Notes: generated by a model not told the origin, from the letters alone. A DNA stretch of 64,000 bases from Pseudacidovorax intermedius (GCF_001476815.1 NZ_LDSL01000033.1:1-64000), one strand, 5' to 3'. Shown: positions 34,232 to 43,110, numbered from the stretch's first letter. Translations and numbers: made by a program.

Positions 34232-34903
34232 TCAGCGGCGGTCGGGGTAGTGCAGCACGCGCTGGTAGATCAGCTTGAACAGCAGCGAGAAGAGCAGGGC
34301 CAGCCCGAGGTAGATGGCGGCCACGACGATGTAGATCTCGAAGCTGCGGAAGGTCTGCGACTGCAGCGTGGCGGCCACCGAGGTGAGGTCATCGGCCGAG
34401 ATCACCGACACCACGGCCGAGCTGAGCATCAGCAGGATGAACTGGCTGGTCAGCGCGGGATAGATGGCCTTGAGCGCCGGCTTGATGATGATGAAGCGGA
34501 AGATCTCCCAGCCTTTGAGGTTGAGTGCGCGGCCCGCCTCGATCTGGCCCTTGGGAATGGATTCGATGCCGGCGCGGATGATCTCGGTGGCGTAGGCGCC
34601 CAGGTTGACCACCATGGCCGTGAGCGCGGCCATGTACGGCGACCAGCGCACGCCGATGGCCGGCAGCGCGAAGAAAAAGAAGAACAGCTGCACCAGGAAG
34701 GGCGTGTTCCGGATCACCTCGATGTAGGTGTTGATCAGGAAGCGCACCGGCGCCGGCCCGCTGGTCTTGCCCCAGGCGCACATCACGGCCACGGCCAGCC
34801 CCAGCAGCGTGGCGGTGAGGGACAACTGCACCGTGATCCACGTGCCCTTGAGCAGCAGGGGCCAGGCGGCGAGCACGGCATCGAACTGGAACTGGTATTT
34901 CAC
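34232..34903 (-). CDS. PAAT-type ABC transporter permease, first gene of the kgu operon
   Basis: A 223-residue HisM/GlnP-family permease. Five hydrophobic segments surround the EAA loop NLGAYATEIIRAGIESIPKG (then QIEAGRALNL). It opens the minus-strand operon; its ATG lies 49 bases from the PtxS-type operator. The second permease follows after 22 bases. Confidence 0.92.
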   Translation of the reverse strand: MKYQFQFDAVLAAWPLLLKGTWITVQLSLTATLLGLAVAVMCAWGKTSGPAPVRFLINTYIEVIRNTPFLVQLFFFFFALPAIGVRWSPYMAALTAMVVNLGAYATEIIRAGIESIPKGQIEAGRALNLKGWEIFRFIIIKPALKAIYPALTSQFILLMLSSAVVSVISADDLTSVAATLQSQTFRSFEIYIVVAAIYLGLALLFSLLFKLIYQRVLHYPDRR

Positions 34904-34951
34904 GGCATGGGGCGCGTGGGCGCGCCGGTGTGTCTCCGATGAGAGAAATTA

Positions 34952-34965
34952 TGAAACCGGTTTCA
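34952..34965. promoter_or_regulatory. PtxS-type operator (TGAAACCGGTTTCA)
   Basis: A perfect 14-base palindrome, identical to the operator I recall for PtxS in Pseudomonas. It is placed 49 bases before the first gene of the operon, overlapping a CATAAT -10 candidate on the minus strand, so bound repressor would block RNA polymerase. I found no second copy inside the operon. Confidence 0.88.
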
Positions 34966-35077
34966 GTGTTTGGGATCAGGGTTTATCCCGGTGCTGAGAA
35001 ATGTTGGGGCATCGGGCATTTGTCACGTTGGGCGCGGTGCCGCAAGTGCTAGCCTGACTTCCCTTAGGAGCTGAAAA

Positions 35078-35296
35078 GTGACGCCCACCCACGAAGCTGT
35101 TCTGGCTGTTCCCCGTCGCGCCGGTGTACTGACATGCCAGAAGGCTTCGATGCAGCGCGTCGTCACCGGCTGGATTGCGCTCGATACGTCGACCGCCGCG
35201 ACGTACTACAACGCTGGAGGCGACAGCCAGTACGCGCGCAAGCTGGACGACACCCTGGCGGCAGTTCGTCGGCGCAAGGCGGCGGTGTGCCGGTGA
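35078..35296 (+). CDS. Hypothetical 72-residue protein
   Basis: The GTG at 35078 has TTAGGAG eight bases before it, which makes this a better gene than its size suggests. The product has no recognisable domain or signal; the second half (TGWIALDTSTAATYYNAGGD) contains a possible beta structure, and the end is basic. Its stop overlaps the next start (GTGA), so the two are coupled. Function unknown. Confidence 0.55.
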   Translation: MTPTHEAVLAVPRRAGVLTCQKASMQRVVTGWIALDTSTAATYYNAGGDSQYARKLDDTLAAVRRRKAAVCR

Positions 35297-35718
35297 AGCG
35301 TCGAGTAGGCGCCGTTCTGCTGTCCCTCATGGGAGGGGCGGGGATTGCTGCCAGCGCGGATGAGCCGTGGATAGGGCGTTTCGAGGGGACGGGGCGCGCC
35401 TGCTCCGGCGTCTTGTCGATGGAGGCGACCGTCCTGTCCTGGCGGTGGCAGTACGGCGATTGCAGAGCCCGGCATTACGAGGTGCTTGACGCCACGCGGG
35501 AGCAGGGAGCTCCCAGGCTGGTCGCGCGGCTTCCCAGGCCCAGGGGCGCCCGCTGCCCCTACGAGGTGATCGAACTCGAGCGGGCAGACACGTACGCATG
35601 GAATGTCACTGGCTTCCCTTCCCTGGAGGCCTACGAAAAAAGAGGCGTGCCGGCGTGGCGGGACTCGCCCTTGCCCAGCCGTTATGTCCTGTCTTGCCTG
35701 ATGACCAAGGTGCGATGA
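35293..35718 (+). CDS. Hypothetical secreted protein
   Basis: A 141-residue product. The GTG start at 35293 yields MKRRVGAVLLSLMGGAGIAA, a clear signal peptide, with cleavage near ASADEP. The mature part has four cysteines (in RACSG, YGDCRAR, ARCPYE, LSCLM), suggesting two disulfides in the periplasm. No family is recognised. It is coupled to the 72-residue gene upstream. Confidence 0.65.
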   Translation: MKRRVGAVLLSLMGGAGIAASADEPWIGRFEGTGRACSGVLSMEATVLSWRWQYGDCRARHYEVLDATREQGAPRLVARLPRPRGARCPYEVIELERADTYAWNVTGFPSLEAYEKRGVPAWRDSPLPSRYVLSCLMTKVR

Positions 35719-35771
35719 AGGTGAGGCGCGTGCGCCTTCCGTCGCATCCCACCCGGCGTTAGCATGGCCCC

Positions 35772-36191
35772 GTGCTGTGCCGCCTCATCTACGTCAGCCG
35801 CGCGCGGGCCTTCCGGTCCGACGATGTGGCATCCATCCTCGTGCAGTCGCGCGAGAACAATCCGGCCGCAAACGTGACGGGCGGGCTGTGCCTCCTCGAT
35901 GGCGTGTACATGCAGTACCTCGAAGGGCCGGAGGCGGCGCTTCAAGGCCTGTTCGGCCGAATCCTCGACGACGAGCGCAACCATGCGGTGCGCCTGCTGG
36001 ATCAAGGTGCCATCGGGACGCGATTGTTCCCTCAGTGGTCCATGGCGCTGCTGGCATGGGACGAGCGCATACGCACACTGCTGATGAGCCATGGCATGGC
36101 CGCGCCGCTGGACCTGTATGCCGTGCCGCCGGACGAGGCGCCCGCATTGTTCCGCGCGCTGGCGCGCATGCCGAACTGGGTGGCCCTCTGA
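35772..36191 (+). CDS. BLUF-domain blue-light photoreceptor (stand-alone)
   Basis: A 139-residue protein. The FAD-binding Tyr is Tyr7 (LIYVSRA). The conserved Asn/Gly region is ENNPAANVTGGL, and the Gln that rearranges its hydrogen bonds on illumination is in VYMQYLEGP. Almost the whole chain is BLUF fold plus a short C-terminal helix, with no output domain, so it must signal through a protein partner, as YcgF- or PixD-like short BLUF proteins do. The start is a GTG. Nearby stress genes (Mn catalase, DUF892) would suit light or redox responses. Confidence 0.88.
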   Translation: MLCRLIYVSRARAFRSDDVASILVQSRENNPAANVTGGLCLLDGVYMQYLEGPEAALQGLFGRILDDERNHAVRLLDQGAIGTRLFPQWSMALLAWDERIRTLLMSHGMAAPLDLYAVPPDEAPALFRALARMPNWVAL

Positions 36192-36297
36192 GGCCCCGAG
36201 CCGCGCGAGGTCGACCGCCGCTGCGGCCGGCACAACGCCTGCCGAGCGCCGCCTGAAATGCGGCCTTCCGACACCGTCGTACCCAGCGCCTTGGCCC

Positions 36298-37155
36298 TTA
36301 AATCATCGGCACCCCGCCGGTGACGGCAATGGTGGCCCCGGAGATGTAGCTCGCCTCGTCTGAAGCCAGCATGACGTAGGCAGCCTGCAGCTCCTTTGGC
36401 TGGGCTGGCCGCTTCATGGGTGTCTGCTGGCCGAAGGTGGCGACCTGCTCGGGCGGCATGGTCGACGGAATCAGCGGCGTCCACACCGGCCCGGGCGCCA
36501 CGCAGTTGACGCGGATGCCCTGCTCGGCCAGCAACTGTGCGAGGCCGCCCGTGAGGTTCTGGATGGCGCCCTTGGTGGCCGCATAGGCCACGAGGGTGGC
36601 GTTGGGTTTGTCGGCGTTGATCGACGCGGTGTTGATGATGGCGGCGCCCGGCTTCATGTGCGGCACCGCGGCCTTGGCCAGGAAGAACATGGCAAAGACG
36701 TTGGTGCGGAAGGTGCGGTCGATCTCTTCCTCGGTCAACTCCTGCAGCGACTTGTGGCTCATCTGGAAGGCGGCGTTGTTGACCAGCACGTCCAGCCGGC
36801 CGAACTGCTGCACTGCTGCATCGACCAGGGCGCGGCAATGCGCCTCGCTGCGGATGTCGCCGGGAATGGCCAGGCACTGGCGACCGGCCTTTTGCACCCA
36901 GTCGCGGGTGACGCGGGCATCGCTTTCCTCCTCCTCCAGAAAGGAGATCAGCACGTCCGCGCCTTCGCGCGCGAAGGCCAGCGCGACGGCGCGGCCGATG
37001 CCGCTGTCCCCGCCGGTGATCAGCGCCACCTTGCCGTCCAGCCGGCCACTGCCGCGGTAGCTGTCGGCGCCGAAATCGGGCTCCGGCGTCATCCGCGATT
37101 CCAGGCCGGGCGGCTGTTGCGGCGGGGTCGAGGGCTTGGCGGTGGGTTCGGTCAT
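36298..37155 (-). CDS. SDR-family oxidoreductase (YghA/general-stress-protein-39 type)
   Basis: A 285-residue SDR with an extended N-terminus (about 40 residues, Pro-rich, ending YRGSGRLDGKVALI) that marks the YghA/YdaD subgroup. Cofactor motif TGGDSGIG, NNAAFQ, the catalytic Ser in NTASINAD and YAATK are present. It converges with the BLUF gene and lies 28 bases after the hydrolase gene. Members are induced by stress in Bacillus; the substrate is unknown. Confidence 0.9.
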   Translation of the reverse strand: MTEPTAKPSTPPQQPPGLESRMTPEPDFGADSYRGSGRLDGKVALITGGDSGIGRAVALAFAREGADVLISFLEEEESDARVTRDWVQKAGRQCLAIPGDIRSEAHCRALVDAAVQQFGRLDVLVNNAAFQMSHKSLQELTEEEIDRTFRTNVFAMFFLAKAAVPHMKPGAAIINTASINADKPNATLVAYAATKGAIQNLTGGLAQLLAEQGIRVNCVAPGPVWTPLIPSTMPPEQVATFGQQTPMKRPAQPKELQAAYVMLASDEASYISGATIAVTGGVPMI

Positions 37156-37183
37156 GCAGGGCTCCTGGCTAGGGGTAGGAATG

Positions 37184-37807
37184 TCAAGGGGAAAGGTCTT
37201 GCGGCGGGGCGTCATCGTCGAACAGCGCGCGCCAGGTCGGCGGCGCCTCGACCTTCCACGTCTCGCGCAATTGCTGCAGCAGCGCCCGATGGCGCGCGTC
37301 GCCTTGCGAGGCGGAGCAGTCGGCGGGAACGATGGGGTCCAGTTCGCGCATGCGCGCATCCGAGACCGACATCAGCACGCATTGGTCGCTGGAAACGCCC
37401 GTCAGCACCAGCCGCTGCACGCCCAGGTGCTGCAGCAGGAAGGGCATGGGCGTTCCATGGAAGATCGAATGCTTGGGCTTGAGGACGAAGTAGTCCTCGG
37501 CCCAGGGTTGCAGTAGGCGGGTGATGTCGGCACCCGGGCCGTCCTGCGCCAGGGCGCCGTCCACCAGCGCACGGAAGTCCGAGCGCCAGCGGCCGCGGTT
37601 GTCGTTGGCATAGATGACCGGCACGTCGCGGGCGCGGCAGGCTTCCGCCAGCGCCGCGATCTCCTCCGCGGCGCGGCGTGCATGGGGCAGCAGGTGCTCG
37701 GCATCCGGAAAGTCCCAGCAACTGATCATGTCGATGATGACCAGCGCCATGCCCTCCGGCGCCTCGCCGCCGGCCGGATGGCCGGCCTCCCGCGAATGCC
37801 TGGTCAC
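37184..37807 (-). CDS. Isochorismatase-like cysteine hydrolase
   Basis: A 207-residue hydrolase of the isochorismatase/nicotinamidase fold. The catalytic Asp is in LVIIDMISCWDF, the Lys in VLKPKHSIFHGT, and the Cys in TGVSSDQCVLMS, so the triad is complete. I place the start at a GTG overlapping the catalase stop (GTGA), since relatives carry about 20 residues before the first strand; an ATG at 37750 is the alternative. The family cleaves amides or vinyl ethers; the substrate here is unknown. Confidence 0.82.
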   Translation of the reverse strand: MTRHSREAGHPAGGEAPEGMALVIIDMISCWDFPDAEHLLPHARRAAEEIAALAEACRARDVPVIYANDNRGRWRSDFRALVDGALAQDGPGADITRLLQPWAEDYFVLKPKHSIFHGTPMPFLLQHLGVQRLVLTGVSSDQCVLMSVSDARMRELDPIVPADCSASQGDARHRALLQQLRETWKVEAPPTWRALFDDDAPPQDLSP

Positions 37808-38703
37808 TTCTTGGTGGCGGCGGGCGGCGGCGTCTGGCCCATGCCCAGTTCGGCGCCGGTGGTGGGGTCGATGTCGGTGCGCGACTGGGTGCGCGTGGCC
37901 ATGGCGCGCACCTGGGCGGCATCGGCCTCGGGCAGTTCCACCGAGGCCCAGCCGGTGCGGCCGTCTACCGGCCCGGAGTCCTGCGTCATCGGCACGAAGT
38001 CCCAGCCCGGGCCCTCGTTCCACGGGCCCTTGAGGTCGGCCTCGCCCTTGGACATGCGGAAGTACACGCTGGCGAAGCGCGGATCGCCCGGCAGCTTGCC
38101 CGGTGGGAAGTTGGGTTCGATGCTGTAGAGGGCCTTCTCGAAGGACTTCTGGTGCGCCACCTCGCGCGTCATCAGGAAGGTGAGGGCGTCCTTCACGCCC
38201 GGGTCTTCGGTCAGGTTGATGAGCCGCTCATAGACGATCTTGGCGCGGGCCTCGGCCGCGATGTTGGAGCGCAGGTCGGCCGTGGGCTCGCCGATGGTGT
38301 CGACGTAGGCGGCCGACCAGGGCACGCCCGCCGAGTTGGTCAGCGCTGCGCCGCCGCCGTAGAGCACCTGCGTGAGGTGGCTGTCGTTGCCGGCACCGGT
38401 GATCGAGCGGTAGAGCTCGCCCTGTTCTTCCACGCCCTCGGCCAGCCGGCCCTTGGCGCCCTTGTTGAGCATGCAGACCAGGTTGCCGATCACCTCCAGA
38501 TGGCTCAGCTCCTCGGTGGCGATGTCGAACAGCATGTCCTTGCGGCCCGGGTCGTCCTCCGCGATGGCCTGGGTGAAGTAGCGGCAGGCGGCCGCCAGTT
38601 CGCCCTGCGGGCCGCCGAACTGCTCGAGCATGAGGTTGGCGAGACCGGGGTTGGGCATGCTGACGTGCACGGTGTATTGCAGTCGCTTGTTGTGCGAGAA
38701 CAT
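37804..38703 (-). CDS. Manganese catalase (non-haem)
   Basis: A 299-residue di-manganese catalase. Metal ligands are in GELAAACRYF (Glu35), ATEELSHLE (Glu65 and His68), AEARAKIVYE and TREVAHQKSF. It decomposes hydrogen peroxide in the cytoplasm. The C-terminal 30 residues are a Pro/Thr-rich tail. Diverging from it is a DUF892 ferritin-like protein; the same pair occurs in the enterobacterial yciGFE-katN stress operon. It is coupled to the hydrolase gene by GTGA. Confidence 0.93.
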   Translation of the reverse strand: MFSHNKRLQYTVHVSMPNPGLANLMLEQFGGPQGELAAACRYFTQAIAEDDPGRKDMLFDIATEELSHLEVIGNLVCMLNKGAKGRLAEGVEEQGELYRSITGAGNDSHLTQVLYGGGAALTNSAGVPWSAAYVDTIGEPTADLRSNIAAEARAKIVYERLINLTEDPGVKDALTFLMTREVAHQKSFEKALYSIEPNFPPGKLPGDPRFASVYFRMSKGEADLKGPWNEGPGWDFVPMTQDSGPVDGRTGWASVELPEADAAQVRAMATRTQSRTDIDPTTGAELGMGQTPPPAATKK

Positions 38704-38989
38704 CGATGGCGCTCCTGTGGGGTTGGGATGATGAGGTCGGGGATGCGAAAGACACGTCCATGTTTCGGACGCGGCTGCACAGCCTTTGGCGGGTACGGCG
38801 CGCGGCATGTAGGCAAAGGCCCAGCCCGGGGTGGGAGGGCGAAGCGGCGATGCGGCAGGCCCGTCCGTCGGCCGTGCGCTGGCAGCGGCCTCGCGTCGCG
38901 CCGGCCTGCCGCCGGGACTCTTCCTACAGGGCAGGTCGACGCGTGCCCCACGGTCAAGTCTTTCGCACCCGACCTGAAGGACGACGCCC

Positions 38990-39661
38990 ATGAATGCCCA
39001 CTCCCGCAAGCCTTTCGGCGTGGACCTGGCCAGCCAGTCGGCGGCCGGCGAGGAAGACCCCGGCGCGTCCCTCGAGGATTTCGCGGGCGATTCCGCGGCA
39101 CCGGCCCGCACGGCCCTGCCTGACTCAACCCTGCCGACCTGGAGCTCTCCGATGACCGAACCCGCCGAACATCTGATGGACTGGCTGCGCGATGCCCACG
39201 CCATGGAGGAGCAGGCCGAGACCATGCTGCAGACCGCCAGCGACCGGCTGGAGAACTATCCCGAACTCAAGGCCAAGTTGCAGGCGCACCTTCAGGAGAC
39301 GCGCGAGCAGGCGCGTCTGCTGCGCGAGTGCATCCAGCGCCGCGGTGGCGACACCTCGGGCGTCAAGGACATGGCCGGCAAGATGAGCGCCATGATGCAG
39401 GGCCTGGGTGCCAGGATGGCCGACGACGAGGTGATGAAGGTGGCCATGAGCTGCTATGCCTTCGAGCACTTCGAGGTCGCGACGTACCGCATCCTTGTGG
39501 CCGCCGCCGACATGGCGCAGGACACGCAGACCCGCCAGGTCTGCGACGACATCCTGCGGCAGGAAGAGGCCACCGCCGCATGGCTGGGCGAGCGGCTGGG
39601 CGTGCTGACGCAGGAATTCCTGGTGCTGTCGCGGGGTGCGGGTTCGGACGCCAAGCGGTGA
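38990..39661 (+). CDS. DUF892 (YciF-like) ferritin-like protein
   Basis: A 223-residue protein. The first 55 residues are disordered and Ala/Ser-rich; the rest is the four-helix DUF892 bundle (WLRDAHAMEEQAETMLQTAS, YAFEHFEVATYRIL), with Glu/His residues at di-iron-like positions. An alternative start at the internal Met (MTEPAEHLMD) would yield 170 residues, closer to YciF. AAGGA precedes the first ATG. It diverges from the Mn catalase gene across 286 bases of non-coding sequence in which I see no clear operator, and both are probably expressed in stress. Confidence 0.85.
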   Translation: MNAHSRKPFGVDLASQSAAGEEDPGASLEDFAGDSAAPARTALPDSTLPTWSSPMTEPAEHLMDWLRDAHAMEEQAETMLQTASDRLENYPELKAKLQAHLQETREQARLLRECIQRRGGDTSGVKDMAGKMSAMMQGLGARMADDEVMKVAMSCYAFEHFEVATYRILVAAADMAQDTQTRQVCDDILRQEEATAAWLGERLGVLTQEFLVLSRGAGSDAKR

Positions 39662-39769
39662 TCGCGGCCCGCCTGCCGACCGTCGCGCTCAGGCCCGGCA
39701 GGCATCCGACCGCCCAGGTGTCCGGACGGGTGGTCCTGGCCGGCCGACTCGACGCGCCGATGCCGCGCG

Positions 39770-40204
39770 TCAGTTCGGCTCGGTCTCGTCGATGAAGGAT
39801 TCGAGCAGCTTCTTCAGCTGGCTGGTCTTGCGGGGGCCGAGGGCTTCCTCGATCTGCTCGTGGTGCGCATCCACGCTCTTGCGCAGGCGGGCGACCGTTT
39901 CCAGGCCGAGGTCGCTGATGTAGACCAGCACCCGCCGGCTGTCCGCCGGGTCGGCGGCCCGCTGCACCAGGCCGCGGGCCACCAGCTTGTCGATGTTCTT
40001 GGTCAGGGCCGGGTGGTTCAGCAGCACCGCCTCGGCCAGGTCGCCCATCGAGCGGCCCTGCTCGTCGGCAAGGACCTGCAGGATGCGCCAGTGCTCCTCC
40101 GTCACCTCTTCCGCCGCGATGGACTGCGCCAAACCGATGCGCATGCGCCGGTTGGCAGAGGCCAGCAGATAGGCCAGGTACTGCGATAGGTCTTTCTCAG
40201 GCAT
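39770..40204 (-). CDS. MarR-family transcriptional regulator
   Basis: A 144-residue winged-helix repressor. The DNA-binding core (GDLAEAVLLNHPALTKNIDK, then RAADPADSRRVLVYISD wing) is standard, with the DxR motif intact. It converges on the DUF892 gene and diverges from the AmiC-like gene at 40338, so it may control either the stress or the amide genes. No palindrome strong enough to assign was seen in the 133-base gap. Confidence 0.9.
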   Translation of the reverse strand: MPEKDLSQYLAYLLASANRRMRIGLAQSIAAEEVTEEHWRILQVLADEQGRSMGDLAEAVLLNHPALTKNIDKLVARGLVQRAADPADSRRVLVYISDLGLETVARLRKSVDAHHEQIEEALGPRKTSQLKKLLESFIDETEPN

Positions 40205-40337
40205 GGCTCACGTGGGCGCTTGCGGGGGAAGGGCCGCCGATGGTAGCGCGCAACCCTTGCCTTGGAAAGCATTGGCGCGTTTTTTGCGACGCCGTCCCTC
40301 CCGTTGCCAACTTGGTGCACCGCCCCGGGAGTTCCCG

Positions 40338-41450
40338 ATGTTTCCATCCTCAGGACCCGCCACGCCGCGCCTGCCCCCCGGTCGGCCGCAGCGGCCGCTG
40401 CTCGCGAGCCATGAGCTCAACATCGCGCTGTGCGTGCCGCTCGGTGGCTTCGCCGGCATCTGGGCGCCGTCGGCCCTGGCCTGTGCCAAGCTGGCCGTCT
40501 CCGAACTCAATCGCGGGGCAGGGCTGGGCGGCCGCGCCTGCCGACTGCTCACGGTCAACGCCGCGGACGATGCGGCCGACATGGAGGCCACGCTGACGGA
40601 ACTGGTGCAGGCCGGCGACATCGACGCCATCGTCGGCATGCACACCAGTGCCGTGCGCCATCGCATCCTGCGCGCTGTCGGCGGCCGCATTCCCATCGTC
40701 TACACCCCGCTGTACGAGGGGGGCGAGGCCAGCCCTGGGGTCTTTGCCATCGGCGAGACCGCCGAACGGCAGCTGCGGCCGGCCATCCGCTGGCTGGGCG
40801 AGCGCAAGCGCCCGCGGCGCTGGTATGCGGTCGGCAACGACTATGTCTGGCCGCGGATGTCCCACCGCATCGCGCGCACCTGCATCGCCGAGACCGGGGC
40901 GGAACTGGTGGGGGAGCGTTACGTGCCCTTCGAGACGACCGACTTCTCGGCCGTGCTGGATGCCGTGCGCAAGGCCCGGGCCGATGCGGTGCTGGTCTCG
41001 CTGGTGGGGCAGGACGCCATCGAGTTCAACCGCGCCTTCGGTCGCGCGGGCCTGCACCGCCACATGCTGCGCCTGACCTGCGGCGCCGGCGAGAACGAAC
41101 TGCTGGGCTTCGGCGCCGACAACGCCGAAGAGTTCTATGCCGCCTGCGGCTACTTCGCCACGCTGGACACCGACGCCAACCTGGCGTTCAAGGCGCGCTA
41201 CCGCGCCCATTTCGGCGAGCGCGCGCCGACGCTCAGCACGCATGGCCAGTCCACCTACGAAGGGATGCACTTCCTGGCAGCGCTGCTCGACCGCGGCGAA
41301 TGCACCGGGCGCAGCCGTGCCACCAGCGTCGGCACCATCGCCTACCGCAGTGCTCGCGACGCCGCATTCGAGGCGGGCGAACCGAGCGGCGTGCCCATCT
41401 ACCTGGCGCGGGCGGAGGGCAATGCATTCCGGGTGCTGACCCGACTCTGA
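40338..41450 (+). CDS. AmiC-like amide sensor / Peripla_BP_6 protein without signal peptide
   Basis: A 370-residue two-lobed protein of the AmiC/urea-receptor family. The first strand (LNIALCVPLGGFAGI) comes after 27 residues that do not form a signal peptide, so it should be cytoplasmic like AmiC, which senses amides and restrains AmiR in Pseudomonas. Other AmiC-like features are AVSELNRGAGLGGR, VYTPLYEGGEASP and YAVGNDYVWPR. No AmiR (ANTAR) gene follows; instead amidase and ABC genes do. The ATG has GGGAG before it. Confidence 0.78.
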   Translation: MFPSSGPATPRLPPGRPQRPLLASHELNIALCVPLGGFAGIWAPSALACAKLAVSELNRGAGLGGRACRLLTVNAADDAADMEATLTELVQAGDIDAIVGMHTSAVRHRILRAVGGRIPIVYTPLYEGGEASPGVFAIGETAERQLRPAIRWLGERKRPRRWYAVGNDYVWPRMSHRIARTCIAETGAELVGERYVPFETTDFSAVLDAVRKARADAVLVSLVGQDAIEFNRAFGRAGLHRHMLRLTCGAGENELLGFGADNAEEFYAACGYFATLDTDANLAFKARYRAHFGERAPTLSTHGQSTYEGMHFLAALLDRGECTGRSRATSVGTIAYRSARDAAFEAGEPSGVPIYLARAEGNAFRVLTRL

Positions 41451-41493
41451 CTTGTCTTTGCCATATTTTTATTTTCCAAAGAAAAGAAAAAGC

Positions 41494-41522
41494 TTGACCA
41501 GGAAAATATAAGTTCCCAGAAT
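41494..41522 (+). promoter_or_regulatory. Sigma-70-type promoter of the amidase/ABC operon
   Basis: TTGACC (41494-41499) and CAGAAT (41517-41522) are separated by exactly 17 bases. They lie in a conspicuous AT-rich island (about 41455-41520) in an otherwise GC-rich window, 71 bases before the amidase ATG. Confidence 0.6.
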
Positions 41523-41592
41523 CGATCCGTGAAACGCATGGTGTCCCAAGGCTTCGGGCGCCTCTTCTTCCCTCGTGACACGGAGTCCTTTC

Positions 41593-43110
41593 ATGGCCAT
41601 CAAGCGCCCCACCGTCGAGCAGTTGCAGGACGTCGCACTCAGCCTCGGCATCCACCTGTCCGATTCCCAGGCCGCCAGCTACAACGCACTGCTGCAGCCC
41701 AATTTCGACGCCTACGATGCGGTGGACGCCATGCCCGACTACCAGCCGGCGGTCACCTACGCCCGCACCCCGGGCTACTTCCCCTCGGGCGAAGAAAACC
41801 GGTACGGCGCCTGGTACGTGAAGACCACCATCCAGGGCAAGCCAGGCGGCAAGCTCGCCGGCAAGACCGTGGTGCTGAAGGACAACGTCTGCCTGGCCGG
41901 CGTGCCCATGATGAACGGCGCCTCCACGCTGGAGGGCTATGTGCCCAACGTCGACGCCACCGTTGTGACACGGCTGCTGGATGCCGGTGCCACCGTCGTC
42001 GGCAAGGCCGTGTGCGAATACTTCTGCTTCTCGGGCGGGTCGCACACCAGCTCGCCATCGCCGGTGCACAACCCCTGGCGCATGGGCTACTCGGCGGGTG
42101 GCTCGTCCTCGGGCAGCGCGGCGCTGGTCGCCGCCGGTGAGGTCGACATGGCCATCGGCGGTGACCAGGGGGGCTCCATCCGCATGCCGGCGTCGTACTG
42201 CGGCATTTACGGCATGAAGGCCACGCATGGCCTGGTGCCCTACACGGGCGTGATGCCCATCGAGTTGACCATCGACCACACCGGCCCCATGACGGCCAAC
42301 GTGACCGACAACGCGCTGATGCTCGAGGTGCTGGCAGGGCCCGACGGGCTGGATCCGCGCCAGCACGCCGGCCAGGGCCCCAAGCCCTACAGCGAGCTGA
42401 TGAAGAAGGGCGTGCAGGGCCTGCGCATCGGCATCGTGACCGAGGGCTTCGGCTGGCCGCAGTCGGATGCGGCCGTCAACGAGAAGGTGCGCAGCGCGGC
42501 CGAGGTCTTCACACGCCTGGGCGCCACCGTGAGCGAGGTGTCGGTGCCGATGCACGCACTGGGCCCGGCCATCTGGCTGCCCATCGCCGCCGAAGGGGCG
42601 ACGCAGCAGATGATGAAGGACAACGGCCACGGCTTCAACTGGAAGGGCCTGTACGTGACCAGCTTGGTGGACTTCCACGCCGGCTGGAAGCAACGCGCCG
42701 ACGAGCTGTCCGACACGCTCAAGATCACCATGGTGCTGGGCGAATACTTCATCCAGAACTACCGCGGCCATTTCTATGCCAAGGCGCAGAACCTCGCCCG
42801 CAAGCTGACGGCGGCCTACGACGCCGCCCTGTCGGACTTCGACCTGCTGCTGATGCCCACGCTGCCGATCACGGCCACGCCCATCCCGAAGCCGGGCGCG
42901 TCGCTGGAGGAGGTGATCACACGGGCCTTCGAGGTGCTGCCCAACACCTGTCCCTTCGACGTCACCGGCCATCCGGCGATGAGCATTCCCTGCGGGCTGG
43001 TGGACGGCCTGCCGGTCGGAATGATGCTCGTCGGCCGCAACTACGAGGAAGAGACCCTCTACCGCGCCGCCTATGCCTTCGAGCAGGCCGGCGACTGGAA
43101 AGCCCTCTGA
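41593..43110 (+). CDS. Amidase (Rhodococcus R312/N-771 AmdA type)
   Basis: A 505-residue amidase-signature enzyme. The catalytic triad falls at Lys96 (VVLKDNV), cis-Ser171 (YSAGGSSSGS) and Ser195 (GGDQGGSIRMP), the same numbers I recall for the structurally solved Rhodococcus amidase. The opening KRPTVEQLQDVALSLG and FDAYDAVDAMPDYQP are typical of the nitrile-hydratase-associated amidases, but no nitrile hydratase gene is nearby. It converts carboxamides to acids and ammonia. The upstream promoter and GGAG site support the ATG at 41593. Confidence 0.93.
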   Translation: MAIKRPTVEQLQDVALSLGIHLSDSQAASYNALLQPNFDAYDAVDAMPDYQPAVTYARTPGYFPSGEENRYGAWYVKTTIQGKPGGKLAGKTVVLKDNVCLAGVPMMNGASTLEGYVPNVDATVVTRLLDAGATVVGKAVCEYFCFSGGSHTSSPSPVHNPWRMGYSAGGSSSGSAALVAAGEVDMAIGGDQGGSIRMPASYCGIYGMKATHGLVPYTGVMPIELTIDHTGPMTANVTDNALMLEVLAGPDGLDPRQHAGQGPKPYSELMKKGVQGLRIGIVTEGFGWPQSDAAVNEKVRSAAEVFTRLGATVSEVSVPMHALGPAIWLPIAAEGATQQMMKDNGHGFNWKGLYVTSLVDFHAGWKQRADELSDTLKITMVLGEYFIQNYRGHFYAKAQNLARKLTAAYDAALSDFDLLLMPTLPITATPIPKPGASLEEVITRAFEVLPNTCPFDVTGHPAMSIPCGLVDGLPVGMMLVGRNYEEETLYRAAYAFEQAGDWKAL

